DNA from: Hippasteria phrygiana | Taxonomy: Eukaryota; Echinodermata; Asteroidea; Valvatida; Goniasteridae | Direction of reading: 5' to 3' | Length of the DNA: 64,000 bases | Assembly: GCA_037893225.1 (NCBI GenBank) | Contig: JAZGUH010000255.1 | Location: forward strand, 1 to 64,000 | In this document: positions 33,696-43,803 of the stretch, piece by piece | Position numbering within the stretch: the stretch's first letter is position 1 | Layout of the letters: each line of letters begins with the position of its first letter | Position numbers and translations under genes: made by a program | Notes under the pieces: model-generated | What the model was told of the DNA's origin: nothing | Seen by the model: only the letters and a program-made list of their open reading frames with translations | Database searches by the model: none

Positions 33696-33927
33696 CTCAA
33701 ACCACTCGAAAAGAGTGAATCTCTTATAAAAAACACTCGAAAAAGAGTGAAAACCACTCGAAAAGAGTGAAATTTCCACTCATTCGAGGAGCCATATAAG
33801 GGACAACTCGAAAAAGAGTTGTCCCTTATATGGCTCCACGAAAAAGTGGAAATTTCACTCTTTTCGAGTGGTTTTCACTCTTTTCGAGTGGTTTTTATAA
33901 GAGATTTACTCTTTTGGAGTGGTTTGA
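33696..33927. mobile_element. Foldback element with (A/T)CACTCGAAAAGAGTG modules
   Basis: A 232-bp inverted repeat centred at about 33813. Each arm carries three CACTCGAAAAGAGTG-like modules, which are themselves partial palindromes (CACTC..GAGTG). The loop region is GGGACAACTCGAAAAAGAGTTGTCCC. Degenerate modules extend to about 33970. No coding capacity. Confidence 0.75.
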
Positions 33928-33970
33928 GAATTAGGGATTCACTTTTTTTGAGAGTGAGTTTTTCACTCTT

Positions 33971-34851
33971 TTACATTAAGAGAGTTGAGTATATTGAAAT
34001 TTACCTTGGTCATGTATATAAAACAGCTAAGTGGGGATTCCTGACACTGAACATCTTTTTTAAAAATAAATATCGGCTTTCTCTACTGCGGTTTAAAATA
34101 GATCATGACGTACAGTGTAATAAATATAATTTTTCCAATTTCCTGGCAAATAAACTCTGGTTCGTTCGTCTTTTCTGTTGTCGTCATCTCCGTGTCTGTT
34201 AACTCTTGTATCCCCTCGTGCCGAGCTTGGCAATGATTGGATCTTGTAACTGGTCGTCAGGCTCATCAACAGGCACTTTTCCGAACGGTTTGAACCCCCC
34301 TTCTCCAAGGGATCCGTCTGATCGTCTGGCGTATCGCAAGGTACGTTAGGGATTGCTGTAGACTTTAGGTTTATAGCTTCACAAACATAAATGTTTTCAA
34401 TGAAATTAATTCGATTACTTATTTTTATTGAGTGATTAGTTCTCACTCGGTGCGCGTCGCCCCACGCACTACAGCGCGTAGAGCGTCCATGAGAGAACCG
34501 GGAAATTTGTGAACACTCAATGGCGCGTCGTACGCGCTGCCTATCTAGTCTTTCTAATTCTATATCTATGTCACTGGCCCTGCCTGCCGCGCGCGCGGCC
34601 GGCCGCGTAGCAACACCGCACCGTCCACTAAGCACGTCTTGGATCCAAGACTAGTGCAGTTTCGGGTATTCGGATTGTCTCGTTAAGTTCCGCTGATATA
34701 TTTCTGTAGTATTCGTTTATTTTTGAGTTGTTCGTTTATTTCCGAGTTGTTCATTTATTTCCGAGTTGTTCATTTATTTCCGGCGAGCGCACAGTATTTT
34801 TGTGTTTTTGTTCATTTTGCGTTTTCGTATTCTGCACTGAATGTTTTATAC
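33971..34851. other. Left flank of the LTR retrotransposon
   Basis: A 180-codon frame on the minus strand (34093-34635) has no domain I recognise and a mixed composition; I do not call it. The phrase ACGTCTTGGATCCAAGACTAG near 34636 resembles ACGTCTTGGAACCAAGACTAC near 22203. 34719-34783 holds three ~22-bp units of TTCGTTTATTTCCGAGTTG type. Confidence 0.4.
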
Positions 34852-36633
34852 TGTAACGTCTCTTTGGGAGTCGTTATCAAGAAGTGAAACATGAAGGCGG
34901 ATGTAGACTTACACACAAATACTAGCTGTTTTATTTACACAATTATGTACATCTCAGAGTTATTTACATCTCAAGAGAGGGCGTACTTCAATGACCACGG
35001 ACGGGGACGAACGGGACGTGACTGATGTTGGTAGCGAATAACTTTGACACTGTGTGGTCATATCAGTATAGTGTGTGAGTTTGTATATGCCGGCAATCGT
35101 GGACCTAGGACAAAAGAATTCGGGCGTAGACAAAGGGGTCCACGTTTGACCTAACGTCCACGATTGAAAATCGTGTACAAAACCAATGGGAGGCCTTCCG
35201 AAAAAGTTAGAGTATAAACAAAAGAGGAACAATGGGAGGTCCACGATTGCACCCGTTTACATGACTGTGTGTGTGTGTGTGACGTGAGCGCACAACAACT
35301 GTAAGGACAACTGTGCTGTTGACGTGACCTAGCATGTCTATACTGTCTGTATGCATGGCTACATATACAAGGCTATCGTATACCAGGCTCGTGACAGAGC
35401 ATGTGAGAGAACTTTCCCATGCCTCGCTAGGGGATAGGGCGAGAATGATTGTCCGAGGCCTCGATCTTCACCCCTTATATTAAGAATTGAGAGGGGTGTG
35501 AGCGGGGTGTGTCAGGGTCTTATCCAATGGGAGCATCGGATCTACTGGGTTATCAACACGTGACAATGCTCATGAATAAGTGTGATGTGCACAAAGTCAA
35601 TGGGGAAAATCTCTATGGGAGTTTACACACACTTGTAATGGTGTGTACAAAGTGAATGGGGGAAATCTCTATGGAAGTTTACGCACACTTCTGGTCTCGG
35701 CTGACTTAGACGTTTTGGTGGAGGAATGTCCGAGAGTGAAAGTAAGCGGGTCAGTGTGGGTCACTGATGGGTGCGTTACGGGGGACTGTTTCAGTAGAAA
35801 AGGGTAGAAGGGAAACTTCCTCGTTACATAGGGTTGTGTACAACACTTAGTCTCTGGGCGGATAGGAAATATCCAAGTAATCTGACCTCTGTGTGCCGTC
35901 GCAGGACACGGTTTATAAGGTAGTGGGTTGGCAGGGTACACTCGCTGAGTGTTTGGGGCACTGTGGAGTCTCATGCACGGGCTAAGGTATATGTGAGGGG
36001 AAACTACATCGACTCCGGGACGAGTGTAGGGGAAAATGGCTAAGTTAAAGAGGAACTAAAACGCCAAAAAATTTTTTGACATTTTTGACTTATCTGATAG
36101 TTTATGCCTCCCCAAAACTAATGTAACAAGTTTTATGATTCTGAAAAATCAAAAAAAATGTTTTTGAGCCTTTTCTTTCTGAGCCACTTTGACTCGATTC
36201 GGAAAAGGCCGAGGTCAACTGCGTAGAAACATATGACGCCACTGTATTATACGACAATGTTTTACGTAGAGTCTGTACGTATTTTTTTGTCTAAGCCTAG
36301 TATTACTTGCTGTGCTTTTTGCTCATGATTCAGGAGTAACACTACGATAAACATATTTTAAAGTGTTGACATCTTTGTGAGACACATTAAGAATTGGGGT
36401 TGTAGGCTTGTTCTTGCTGAAAAGCTAGTTATGAGTCATACTTTCCTTTGTTTGCAGTCGGCTTTTATTGGGACCTGCGCGGTGAGTTGTGTGTGAGCTG
36501 ATGCTATACTCTAGTCTGGCGACTTTGATTATGCAGCCCTCATAATAGGACCCGCACCTTCTCAGAACTATACACACAATTTCTGTTATAAGGTACCAGA
36601 CTCAATCGCATGCAGCGCATGCGGTCATATGCA

Positions 36634-36824
36634 GCACGATATGGGGCAGCTTTTTTCACCATGCATCATCTGCAGGACCTACAACTTCCTACAGTCCTAC
36701 ACAAAACTGGTTCACTGTATCCGTCTTTGCTTTTTACTTTGTGCGCATTTCAATGGTGTAGGACTGTAGGAAGTGTAGGATCCTACAAAATATACGGAGT
36801 GAAAAAAGCTGCCCCATATCCGGC
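36634..36824. mobile_element. Nested ~190-bp palindrome with GCACGATATGGGG ends
   Basis: The left arm, GCACGATATGGGGCAGCTTT, and the phrase CTACAACTTCCTACAGTCCT pair with inverted counterparts on the right (AAAGCTGCCCCATATC). Terminal sequence and length resemble 21961-22145. It may supply the last 14 or so codons of the THAP frame. Confidence 0.5.
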
Positions 36825-37259
36825 AGGGTATGCGGTACCGTGCGTGTACAATGCATGTTGAGTCAAGCGAGCGTGGACAGGGGGGAGACGACCGGGGCTC
36901 TCTGGCTGCTCTAGACGGCAACCGCAGTTAACGTCGTCGCGCTGGTGCGCGTGAGTCCGGGACACGATTGGAATGCTCGGTGCTTTTGGAGTTGGAATGG
37001 CTCCATCCTTCAAACGGAATTGTGCCTTCAAACCCAGCTGAGTTTTCATACTAACACTATCATCTATACAGTCTTTGGCGAAATGTTCTGCACATATTTT
37101 CGACCATTTCGACAGCCCGAAATCAGATATTGTATTGTCTACAAAGCGGAACCACTGTCGCCTTTGAGCTCCATTCAGCACTGGGAATCGCAGTAAGGTT
37201 GAGTCAGGGTTTTTGTCGCTGTTCCTCGTGCAACCCCCAACTACACACGATCGAGGCAT
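36783..37259 (-). CDS. THAP-domain protein of Kolobok-like element
   Basis: A 158-codon frame starting at the ATG of MPRSCVVGGC, the position matching the starts in the other two copies; the frame is open further upstream but without conservation. THAP zinc finger: C5 and C10, the WFRF core near residue 38, KICAEHF giving C-x2-H near residues 56-59, and a GAIPT box near residue 88 that matches the C-terminal AVPTIF-like box of THAP domains. The family binds DNA as a C2CH zinc finger, and in Kolobok-type elements it serves the transposase. After about residue 95 the sequence is low in conserved features and ends inside the nested palindrome, so the protein is probably an N-terminal exon or a truncated DNA-binding protein. 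No DDE catalytic region is present. Confidence 0.6.
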   Translation of the reverse strand: MPRSCVVGGCTRNSDKNPDSTLLRFPVLNGAQRRQWFRFVDNTISDFGLSKWSKICAEHFAKDCIDDSVSMKTQLGLKAQFRLKDGAIPTPKAPSIPIVSRTHAHQRDDVNCGCRLEQPESPGRLPPVHARLTQHALYTHGTAYPAGYGAAFFTPYIL

Positions 37260-37833
37260 AATGATTATCTCAGATCCATGCTCATACTGAAATAATATCA
37301 AAATTAGACAAAATAGACGGGAAAACGGAGGAGTTAGGTCGACAAAAACTCTTCAGCAGCATCAACTCCACGTACGTACATGCATAGTGTTTGGCTGTAG
37401 CATCAACCGACTCTACACGTGTACGTCACGGGGTCACGTACATACATTTAACATACATAATGAGCTTTCGCGAAACAGGATAAATGGTTCAGAATAACAA
37501 CCCTTTTTTTTTTAATAAAACAATTTCTCTCGTCTGCAAACTAATCTTTATCAGTTAAAAGAGTATTTAAACTGTCGGAAAAGTCCAAAAAGTCAAAATA
37601 AAATTTGCCGTTTTAGTTCCTCTTTAAACTAGGGCAAAGGGTATGCACTTGCTACGTGGCAATGAGAGCTGTCTGCATAGCGGGCAGTGCATTAACTTCG
37701 CGCTGTGTGGGGACTAAGTGTAGATCGCTGCATGCGTTCAGTATGCTTGCATTGATCCATGATTGAACTATAGGTAGGAAAAGGATACTGTGGAAAGGGT
37801 AACTCAAAAAAGGTTGAATGCGGGGACGCAACA

Positions 37834-38155
37834 CTATCTCCCCCCAGTTCTTACAACGTCCTCGTTGTAATAGAGGGAAACAACTTATGAAAGAAAAGCA
37901 GTAAAGCAATACTTGAGTAATGCGAATGCATACGTGAATTTAGCAATTAACAACAAAATTGAACAGAAAAACAATGGAGCGCTACAAATCAATGCGTAAA
38001 ATTGCAAAGCTAAATGAAGCAAAATGGAATTGACGGAGTACAAGAGTCCAATAAACAAGAAGGATAAATGAAACAAATCAATGAAGATTAAATATTCACC
38101 TGAAACGACGAAAAATAAGAGTTCAGTGTCCATGGTTGGAGTAAAAACACTGAGT
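37834..38155 (-). other. 3' untranslated region of the gypsy element
   Basis: Lies between the end of the integrase frame and the LTR. It holds the polypurine tract at 37834-37846. The rest is AT-rich and does not appear to encode an envelope gene. Confidence 0.55.
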
Positions 38156-38938
38156 TCAGTTTCGGAGCTCAACGGTCCATGCAATTGCAACCATTGCATG
38201 CTCGGAGTTAAGTTCTCTGTAGTCAAGTGTTTGAGCGTCACGACGAGTTGACACTAGAAAAAAATCGTCCAATCTCACTGGCCTCCTCTTTGCACGGGTA
38301 CTTCTCCTCCCTGGCGACGGTAAAGTTCCTGTCGTTGAGGGCGCCGCCGCAGGAGCAGGGGAAGCCTGTGCTGCAGTAGGCGGGGCTGAAGGGGCATCAG
38401 CGCTGGATGTTTTCCGGGCGTTTCTTTGGGGAACGGGTTCATCCTGGGGTAGGGGACTTCTCTCCAGGAACGTTTTCTGCAGGTCAATCATCCACCTGGG
38501 GACTTCGTCACTGAGATATGGCTTCAGTCGGTCGTGGTGGAGGATTTTCGTCTTTCCTCGTTGCTCAACCCGGACTTCAAAAAGAAGATCACTCAACGTT
38601 CGGAGAATGATGCAGGGGCCTATCCACTTGGCTTGTTTAAGCTTAGGAGATAGCCCAGGGTTTTTTGTGCTGTCTCGCATGTAAACCAGATCTCCGAGTT
38701 TGTAGGTTCGCTGAGAAACCCGGGGATCGTGGTCTTTTTTCTGACGCTCAGCCGATTTGCGCAGATGTTTGCGAACGAGATGATACACGGTTTCCATCCG
38801 TTTCCTTAGTGACATGACGTACTCGCACTCATCTTGGGGCGTGTCCTCAGTGGTTGGGCCACCAAGTGCGAGAGCAATCGGTAGGTGGGTTTCACGACCT
38901 AACATCAGCATATTAGGGGAGTAACCTGTTGTTTCATG
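38156..38938 (-). pseudogene. pol: gypsy pol, integrase C-terminal part
   Basis: Continues in the same frame as the upstream pol segment, after a TAA at 38939-38941. It shows the C-terminal integrase region: an MLxLGRE phrase, a KxGDLVYM stretch, and the GPY/F-type module (KWIGPCIIL, then ILHHDRLKPY) around residues 95-132 of the open frame. This part helps bind DNA and sets target choice in the family. The last ~120 residues are Pro/Ala/Ser-rich followed by a basic RRSTRAKRRP patch. No chromodomain is seen. Because only a stop codon separates it from the rest of integrase, a single base substitution explains the break. Confidence 0.85.
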
Positions 38939-41581
38939 TTAACAACTTCTATATGCCGAAGTTAGAAGAGGGAGGTGGACATCCCAGTTACTATGGTCAT
39001 TGTCAACATATGCCGAGATCATGTCGACTAGAACTTGATTAAACCTCTCCGCCTGGCCATTGGATGAGGGATGGTAGGGAGAAGTTCTGGTCTTGTGAAT
39101 TTCCAGCAGCTTCCAGACTTGTCGCATTAGCTGAGACTCGTAAGTCCGACCTTGATCCGAGTGAAGATCCAGGGGTGGGCCAAACCGGGAAATATACTCG
39201 TAGACGATTTTATGCGCCACTGTCTCCGCTCTTTGGTCGGGAATGGGGTAAGCTTCCATCCACTTTGTGAATTGGTCACCAACTAAGAGGATGTATTTGT
39301 TACCACTGTCACTGATAGGAAGGGGGCCAAGGATGTCCTTGACAAGTCTGTCCTCGAGGTGTGCTCTGGGAGTTGTGTGGGGCCTTTTTCGGGCGCCGCA
39401 CTTTGCGCATTTCCGAACCCAGTCACGAACAGTTTCCTTGAGTCTGTGCCAGTAGAACTGGCGTTTGGTTTTCTGAGTTGTCTTCTTCACCCCAAGGTGG
39501 GCAGAGGTGATGGCGTCGTGTGTAGCTCGAAGAACGGCACCCTGCAGTTCTTGCGGGACAACAAGTTGAAGGTAAGACTGGGTTTTGTCGGGAGTTACCC
39601 ATCTTTTGAAAAGAACACCGTCTTTTAGCACCAGTTGTTCCCATAGCAACCACAAGTTCCTTGTAGCGGGACTCTCTCGTGCTATCTTGTCTCTGCTTGG
39701 CCTCTGAGATGATTCAGTAAGCAACTCAAGAATGACTCTTAAGTCTGGATCTGCTTTCTGCAGCTTAGCTATCTCCTCTGTCGTGTAGCCACCGACCCAA
39801 GATGTGGCACGTCCGGCGCTAGAACCGGCGGCTGCGGCCATGGGAGCACGATCACTCGTGACTTCTCCATCTCGGTCGTCATGCTGTCCAGTCGGATTCG
39901 ATTCTTCTGCAAGTTGCTGCCCGGCACTTGAACCGGCATCGGCATCCTTATTGGGGATGCAGGGCGCGTTACAGTTCAACTCTCTTCCAGCTGGATCAGA
40001 GGATTGTTGAGCAGGTTTAGTTCGTTTGACGTCTGGCGGCCGTACTACCCGAATGGCGGTGGGCAAATTGCCTTGCCCAGGAGTTTCTCCAGTAGGCGTA
40101 AATGTGTGCAAGGAACGACTGAGGTGTCCATCCTCACAGTCGCCGGTGAACTTACTGCACGAGCGGCAAATAAGTTTACCTATGCTGCACACAGTACCAA
40201 ATAGGAGAGTTACCATCGTTGCCATCAGTACGAGGACTGTCCGGGGGGGTCCGGGTATGACCTTTGGGGTGACGTCATAACTCAGCGTTTCGTCAGTCGA
40301 AGTTCTTCGCGGGGGGTGAACTTCAGCCGAGGTGGCGTTGACTCGTTTGGTCGAAAGGGGGACCACATCGTCTACTTTGAAAAAGTCAGACCACATCTTA
40401 CTTTTGGCGATGCACTTCTCGCACCCGCCGCAGGGTAGATCAACGAGTATGGTTGTTCCGTCATAACACGGGCAATCTTCAGGATCACACGGCACCCTAG
40501 AGAGGGCATCTGCGTTGCCGTGTTTCTTGCCTGGGCGATGCTCGATTTTGAAGTCGAACTGAGACAGAATTTGAAGCCACCTGGCCATCTGATCGACAGG
40601 CTCACGAAAGGACATGACCCATCTAAGAGCGCTGTGGTCAGTTCTGACGAGGAACTGTCTTCCCAGTAAGTAATGCCGGAAATATTGAAGGAAGGTGACA
40701 ATTGCAAGAAGTTCTCTTCTCGTTGTGCAGTAGCGACGCTGCGGCTTTGTCAGCGACCGACTAGCGTATGCTATCGGCCGTTCCTCCTCCCTCTGGGTCC
40801 GGTCACACCACTGGAGTTGTGACAGAGTAGCACCAATGCCAGTATCTGAGGCATCGGTGTCGATGATGAATAGTCCGTTATCATCGGGGTAGGACATGAC
40901 TTCATCGCCGGTGAGGGCGGCCTTTAATTGCTCAAAAGCCGCTTGACAGTCAGGGGCCCACTTGGACGTCTGTCCGGCCTCTAGCAGACGATTCAAGGGG
41001 CTGGCGATTGTAGCGAATCGGGGTATAAACCGGCGGTAGTAGGAGCAAAGTCCAAGAAAAGAGCGCACATCAGTGATGTTGTTGGGAGTGGGCCAGTTCT
41101 GTACGGTAGAAACCTTGCTGGGGTCGGGCTTGACACCATTTTGTGTGATGACGTGCCCGAGGAACAGGACTTCCCTACGGAAGAGTTCACACTTGCTCGG
41201 TTTCAGCTTCAGTCCAGCGTTCCCTAGACGATGTAGGACTTCGCTAAGACGCTCAATATGCTCTGAAAACGTCGATGACAGGATGATGATGTCGTCTAGA
41301 TAAATCAGCAGAGTTCGCCACTGCAAGCCTTTGAGTACTAGTTCCATGCAGCGCTCAAAAGTACTGGGTGCGTTGCATAACCCGAAAGGCATGGTCACGT
41401 ACTCGTACAGTCGACTTCGGGTCACGAACGCAGTTTTGGGACGATCTTTCTCCTTTACTTCAATCTGCCAGTATCCTGACTGCAGGTCGAGCTTGCAGAA
41501 AATGTTTGCTCCGCTGAGGCAATCTAAACAGTCATCGACTCGGGGTAAGGGGTACGCGTCACGGCGCGTCACGTCATTCAA
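38939..41581 (-). pseudogene. pol: gypsy pol: reverse transcriptase, RNase H, integrase core
   Basis: An 880-codon open segment without its own real start; it opens at a TTG inside the RT domain. RT motifs: LDLQSGYWQI (residues 31-40), MPFGLCNAP (64-72), YLDD (94-97), FLGHVI (140-145). RNase H: DTDAS (241), RRELLAI (288-294), TDHSAL (314-319). Integrase: zinc finger H688, H695, C725, C728; catalytic D749, D809 (HSDQG) and E845 (GQAERFN), exactly a D,D-35-E spacing. Between RNase H and integrase lie about 230 residues unusual for the family, with a Cys-rich patch (365-390) and a hydrophobic, membrane-like stretch (449-471). The frame ends at a TAA inside integrase. The catalytic residues are all intact although the frame is broken at both ends. 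Confidence 0.93.
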
Positions 41582-41731
41582 CTTCCGGTAGTCTACACAC
41601 GGGCGAGTTGTGCCGTTTTTTTTCTAACAAAAACCATTGGCGAAGCCCAAGGGGATGTCGATTCCCTAATCACACCCGCCTTGAGTTGACTCTCGAGAAT
41701 TTGTTCCTCCTCGCCCGGAAATGCCTTGGGG
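41582..41731 (-). pseudogene. pol: Frameshifted start of the RT domain
   Basis: Between the protease segment and the main RT segment the reading shifts twice. At the G run 41728-41732 the protease frame leaves the conserved linker and goes on into basic nonsense to a stop at about 41670. The correct RT start (visible as LKAGVIRES and SPWASPMVFV in another frame) then runs to the T run at 41616-41623 (eight A on the coding strand), where a further shift is needed to reach the main RT frame. Both sites are homopolymers, so either mutation or sequencing error could be the cause. Confidence 0.8.
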
Positions 41732-42881
41732 GACGGCGGGGAGGCTGACGTATGGGGCGAGCGTCGCCGGTATCAATAGTGTGCTGCACTACTGATGTTC
41801 TGCCCAAGTCCTCCGCGGACTTGGCAAAGGTGTTCTCGTGCTTAGTCAAAAGTTCGCGCAATGTTCTCTGCTCTTGGGGGGACAGGTCTTCACAACTTCT
41901 CGTGTATAGTTGCTGTAAGCCCTCGGGCCAGTTGTTGGGAGTGGCACAGGGGTATGGAGCAGCGGGGACATGTGGTGAAACTGCTGGGCTAGTTTTACAT
42001 GAGTGCAGTCTGCACGCACGCATAATACGGTAAAGATGGTCAGTCTCGCAATTTTCTTCCTCAGCTAAGAGTTTGATGGCACCAGCCTCATGCAGGTATC
42101 CGAGGGTAGTACCTGCACGGAGTTTGATGTTTTCTGATGATGTATTCATCAGTCGAACGGGTATGCCGATGTCCTTTCGGCTTGGATCAATTAGCGAACG
42201 ACCTATGATGAGACCATCGCTAAAATTGTCTCTTTCTGGGGGTTGAACAATGGCAAAAGCTGACTTGAAATTGTTGACATCTGCCTCACCTTCTGCCACC
42301 CATTCACTGCATGCTGGGATGATGATGTTGTGCTTCAGCGAAACTTTCATGGCGCGTGTGGGGGCGCCCTTGACATTCCACTGAAACCAGTTACCAGCAA
42401 TCCGTATGCCACGGCGTGCCTCCAAAATGCAGTCGAAGTGGTAGAGGAAATCGTAGCCCAAGATGCCATCATCACCAATGGGTGCAACATATGCGTTCCA
42501 CTGGAAACACTGATCGCCGATGGTGATGTCCATGGTGGCGACACCTTGGACTGCGATAAGTTCGTTGTTTGCCGTTTGCAGTTTCACACGATCACTTGGG
42601 GGTTTGAGTTCAGGGCACTTCTCAGCGGGTATGTTGCTAAAAAGTGCTGAAGAAATCACAGTTACTGCCGCTCCTGTGTCGACTAACAGCTCGGTGTTAA
42701 TGCCGTTTGTTCGCACCGGCAAAAATGCTGAAATACCTTCAAATGCGTGTTTGCCAATGCGAATAACTGTTTGTTCATGTCCATCTGGCTGGACCGTTGC
42801 AAGGCCGGGCGCAACGGTCCTGGCTAGTTTTCCGTCGTGGACTCGACGACCACGACTTCCTTGGACGCAAGTCCGGAACAT
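41670..42881 (-). pseudogene. pol: gypsy pol: aspartic protease and linker to RT
   Basis: A 403-codon frame. The retropepsin active site DTGA is at residues 68-71, preceded by ELLV, and the second conserved motif ILGYDF is at 140-145. This enzyme would cut the Gag-Pol polyprotein. The frame is open from 42902, overlapping the zinc-knuckle frame of gag by about 80 bases and lying at -1 relative to it, which fits expression by ribosomal frameshifting. I see no canonical slippery heptamer. The C-terminal ~25 residues are out of frame junk after the indel at 41728-41732. Confidence 0.88.
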
Positions 42882-42997
42882 TTATTTGCAAAATGTCCCG
42901 GTTCACCACACTTGAAGCACGTGACGTCGGCAAACTTGCCTCTGGTTCCCTTGCCTTTGCCATTGTCGTTCACCTGGGCAGGTGTAGCTCTTGCCCC
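42824..42997 (-). pseudogene. gag: gypsy gag: nucleocapsid zinc knuckle (shifted frame)
   Basis: In the frame one base away from the main gag frame, 42919-42878 encodes CFKCGEPGHFANKC, a perfect CX2CX4HX4C RNA-binding knuckle, preceded by a Gly/Lys-rich stretch. This frame ends at TAG 42826-42824. The switch from the capsid frame probably happened at the C run 42994-42997 (four G on the coding strand). The knuckle packages the element's RNA in the family. Confidence 0.85.
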
Positions 42998-43803
42998 GTT
43001 GTTCGGCTGTCTGGCTGATCAATTTGGCGATACCAGCCAATCGACGATCAAGGTTGTCCGCGAACTGCTTCAGTTGCGCTTGGGTGACAAACTCCTCCTT
43101 TGCAGCCGGTTTCTGTGGCCCAGATGCTGCTAAGGCGTTGACACGGTGTGTTTTCCCCGAGTTCACGTGTTCACGGAGACTCAGGAAATGTTCCACAGCC
43201 GTTGTGGCATCCTCGAGGGACTTGGGGTTGGTCATCCCGACTGACACTGCCATCTGCTGGTCGGGGAGACTCTTCAAGAAATGGCGAAGTGCAATGCTCT
43301 CCCGAGTAACTGCATCTGCTGATGGGTAGCCATGGGAGACGAGGCGGCGAACTTCGGCGACAAACTCTGCCAACTTCTCTTTAGGCTGAAGTTTCCTCAC
43401 TTCAAGCTGGGCGATGTAGGAGTTGGGCAACTGTCGGTCGCCAAATCGCTTGCCAAGCTCCTTAACTAGAGTGTCAAAGGACTTGAGAGCCTCGGCATCC
43501 AGTTGCTCGAAAACATACTCGGCCGCCTTTCCCCGTAGACTGCTGACAAGACGAAAGCGCTTTTCCTCCTCAGACCAGCCGCAAGCCTCGGCGAGACCCG
43601 TCAGTGGGCGGACAAAGCCTTCCCATGATTTCGTACGGTCGAATTCTCCCTGTCTGGGGAGAGGGACATCGAGCTTGGGGGCAAGCTTTCCTCGTGGTGC
43701 ACGGGCCTCTGCTGCTGCTGGTTTGCTTGGGGTGTCGGCTCTGAGAACGGTGAAGTTCACGGGAAAATTTTGTTTGCGAGGTTGGAATTTTCTCGAAGAG
43801 TTC
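42903..43803 (-). pseudogene. gag: gypsy gag: capsid region
   Basis: About 285 residues from the GTG at 43760 (frame open from 43803) with typical retrotransposon Gag features: W46 (KSWEGF) and the SYIAQLEVRKLQPKEKLAEF segment around residues 114-133, predicted mostly helical. There is no ATG in this frame before a stop at about 43804, so the true start is either lost or lies in another frame within the adjacent satellite unit (ATG at 43860-43858). The frame ends at a TGA (42905-42903), overlapping the zinc knuckle that lies in another frame. Gag would form the virus-like particle. Confidence 0.85.

Larger units (their letters stand above)
36049..37623 (-). mobile_element. Kolobok-like element in the LTR, TTAA target duplication
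   Basis: Flanked by TTAA at 36045-36048 and 37624-37627, with termini AGAGGAACTAAAACG on both sides. It is the same family as the elements at 12336 and 14242 but diverged. It carries an intact THAP-domain frame close to its right end (364 bp inside). An imperfect palindrome at 36634-36824 appears to be a smaller element nested within it. Confidence 0.75.
34852..37833 (-). mobile_element. 3' LTR of Ty3/gypsy element, split by a Kolobok-like insertion
   Basis: On the minus strand a polypurine tract TGGGGGGAGATAG (37846-37834) is directly followed by TGTTGCGTCCCC, the expected start of a 3' LTR. The far end reads ...GACGTTACA (34852), giving TG...CA boundaries. Without the 1575-bp insertion and its TTAA duplicate the LTR is about 1.4 kb. 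It contains an AATAAA signal (minus strand, about 34930) near the distal end and a ~56-bp tandem duplication at 35586-35690. The partner 5' LTR is not in the window, so the boundaries are inferred, not verified by LTR comparison. Confidence 0.6.

Noticed and set aside
34093..34635. 180-codon minus-strand frame next to the LTR
   Set aside because: Not recognisable, with mixed composition and no start context or partner exon. It could be chance in an area with few stops.
37834..38155. Possible env gene after integrase
   Set aside because: Only about 320 bases lie between integrase and the LTR, AT-rich and without a signal peptide or long frame.
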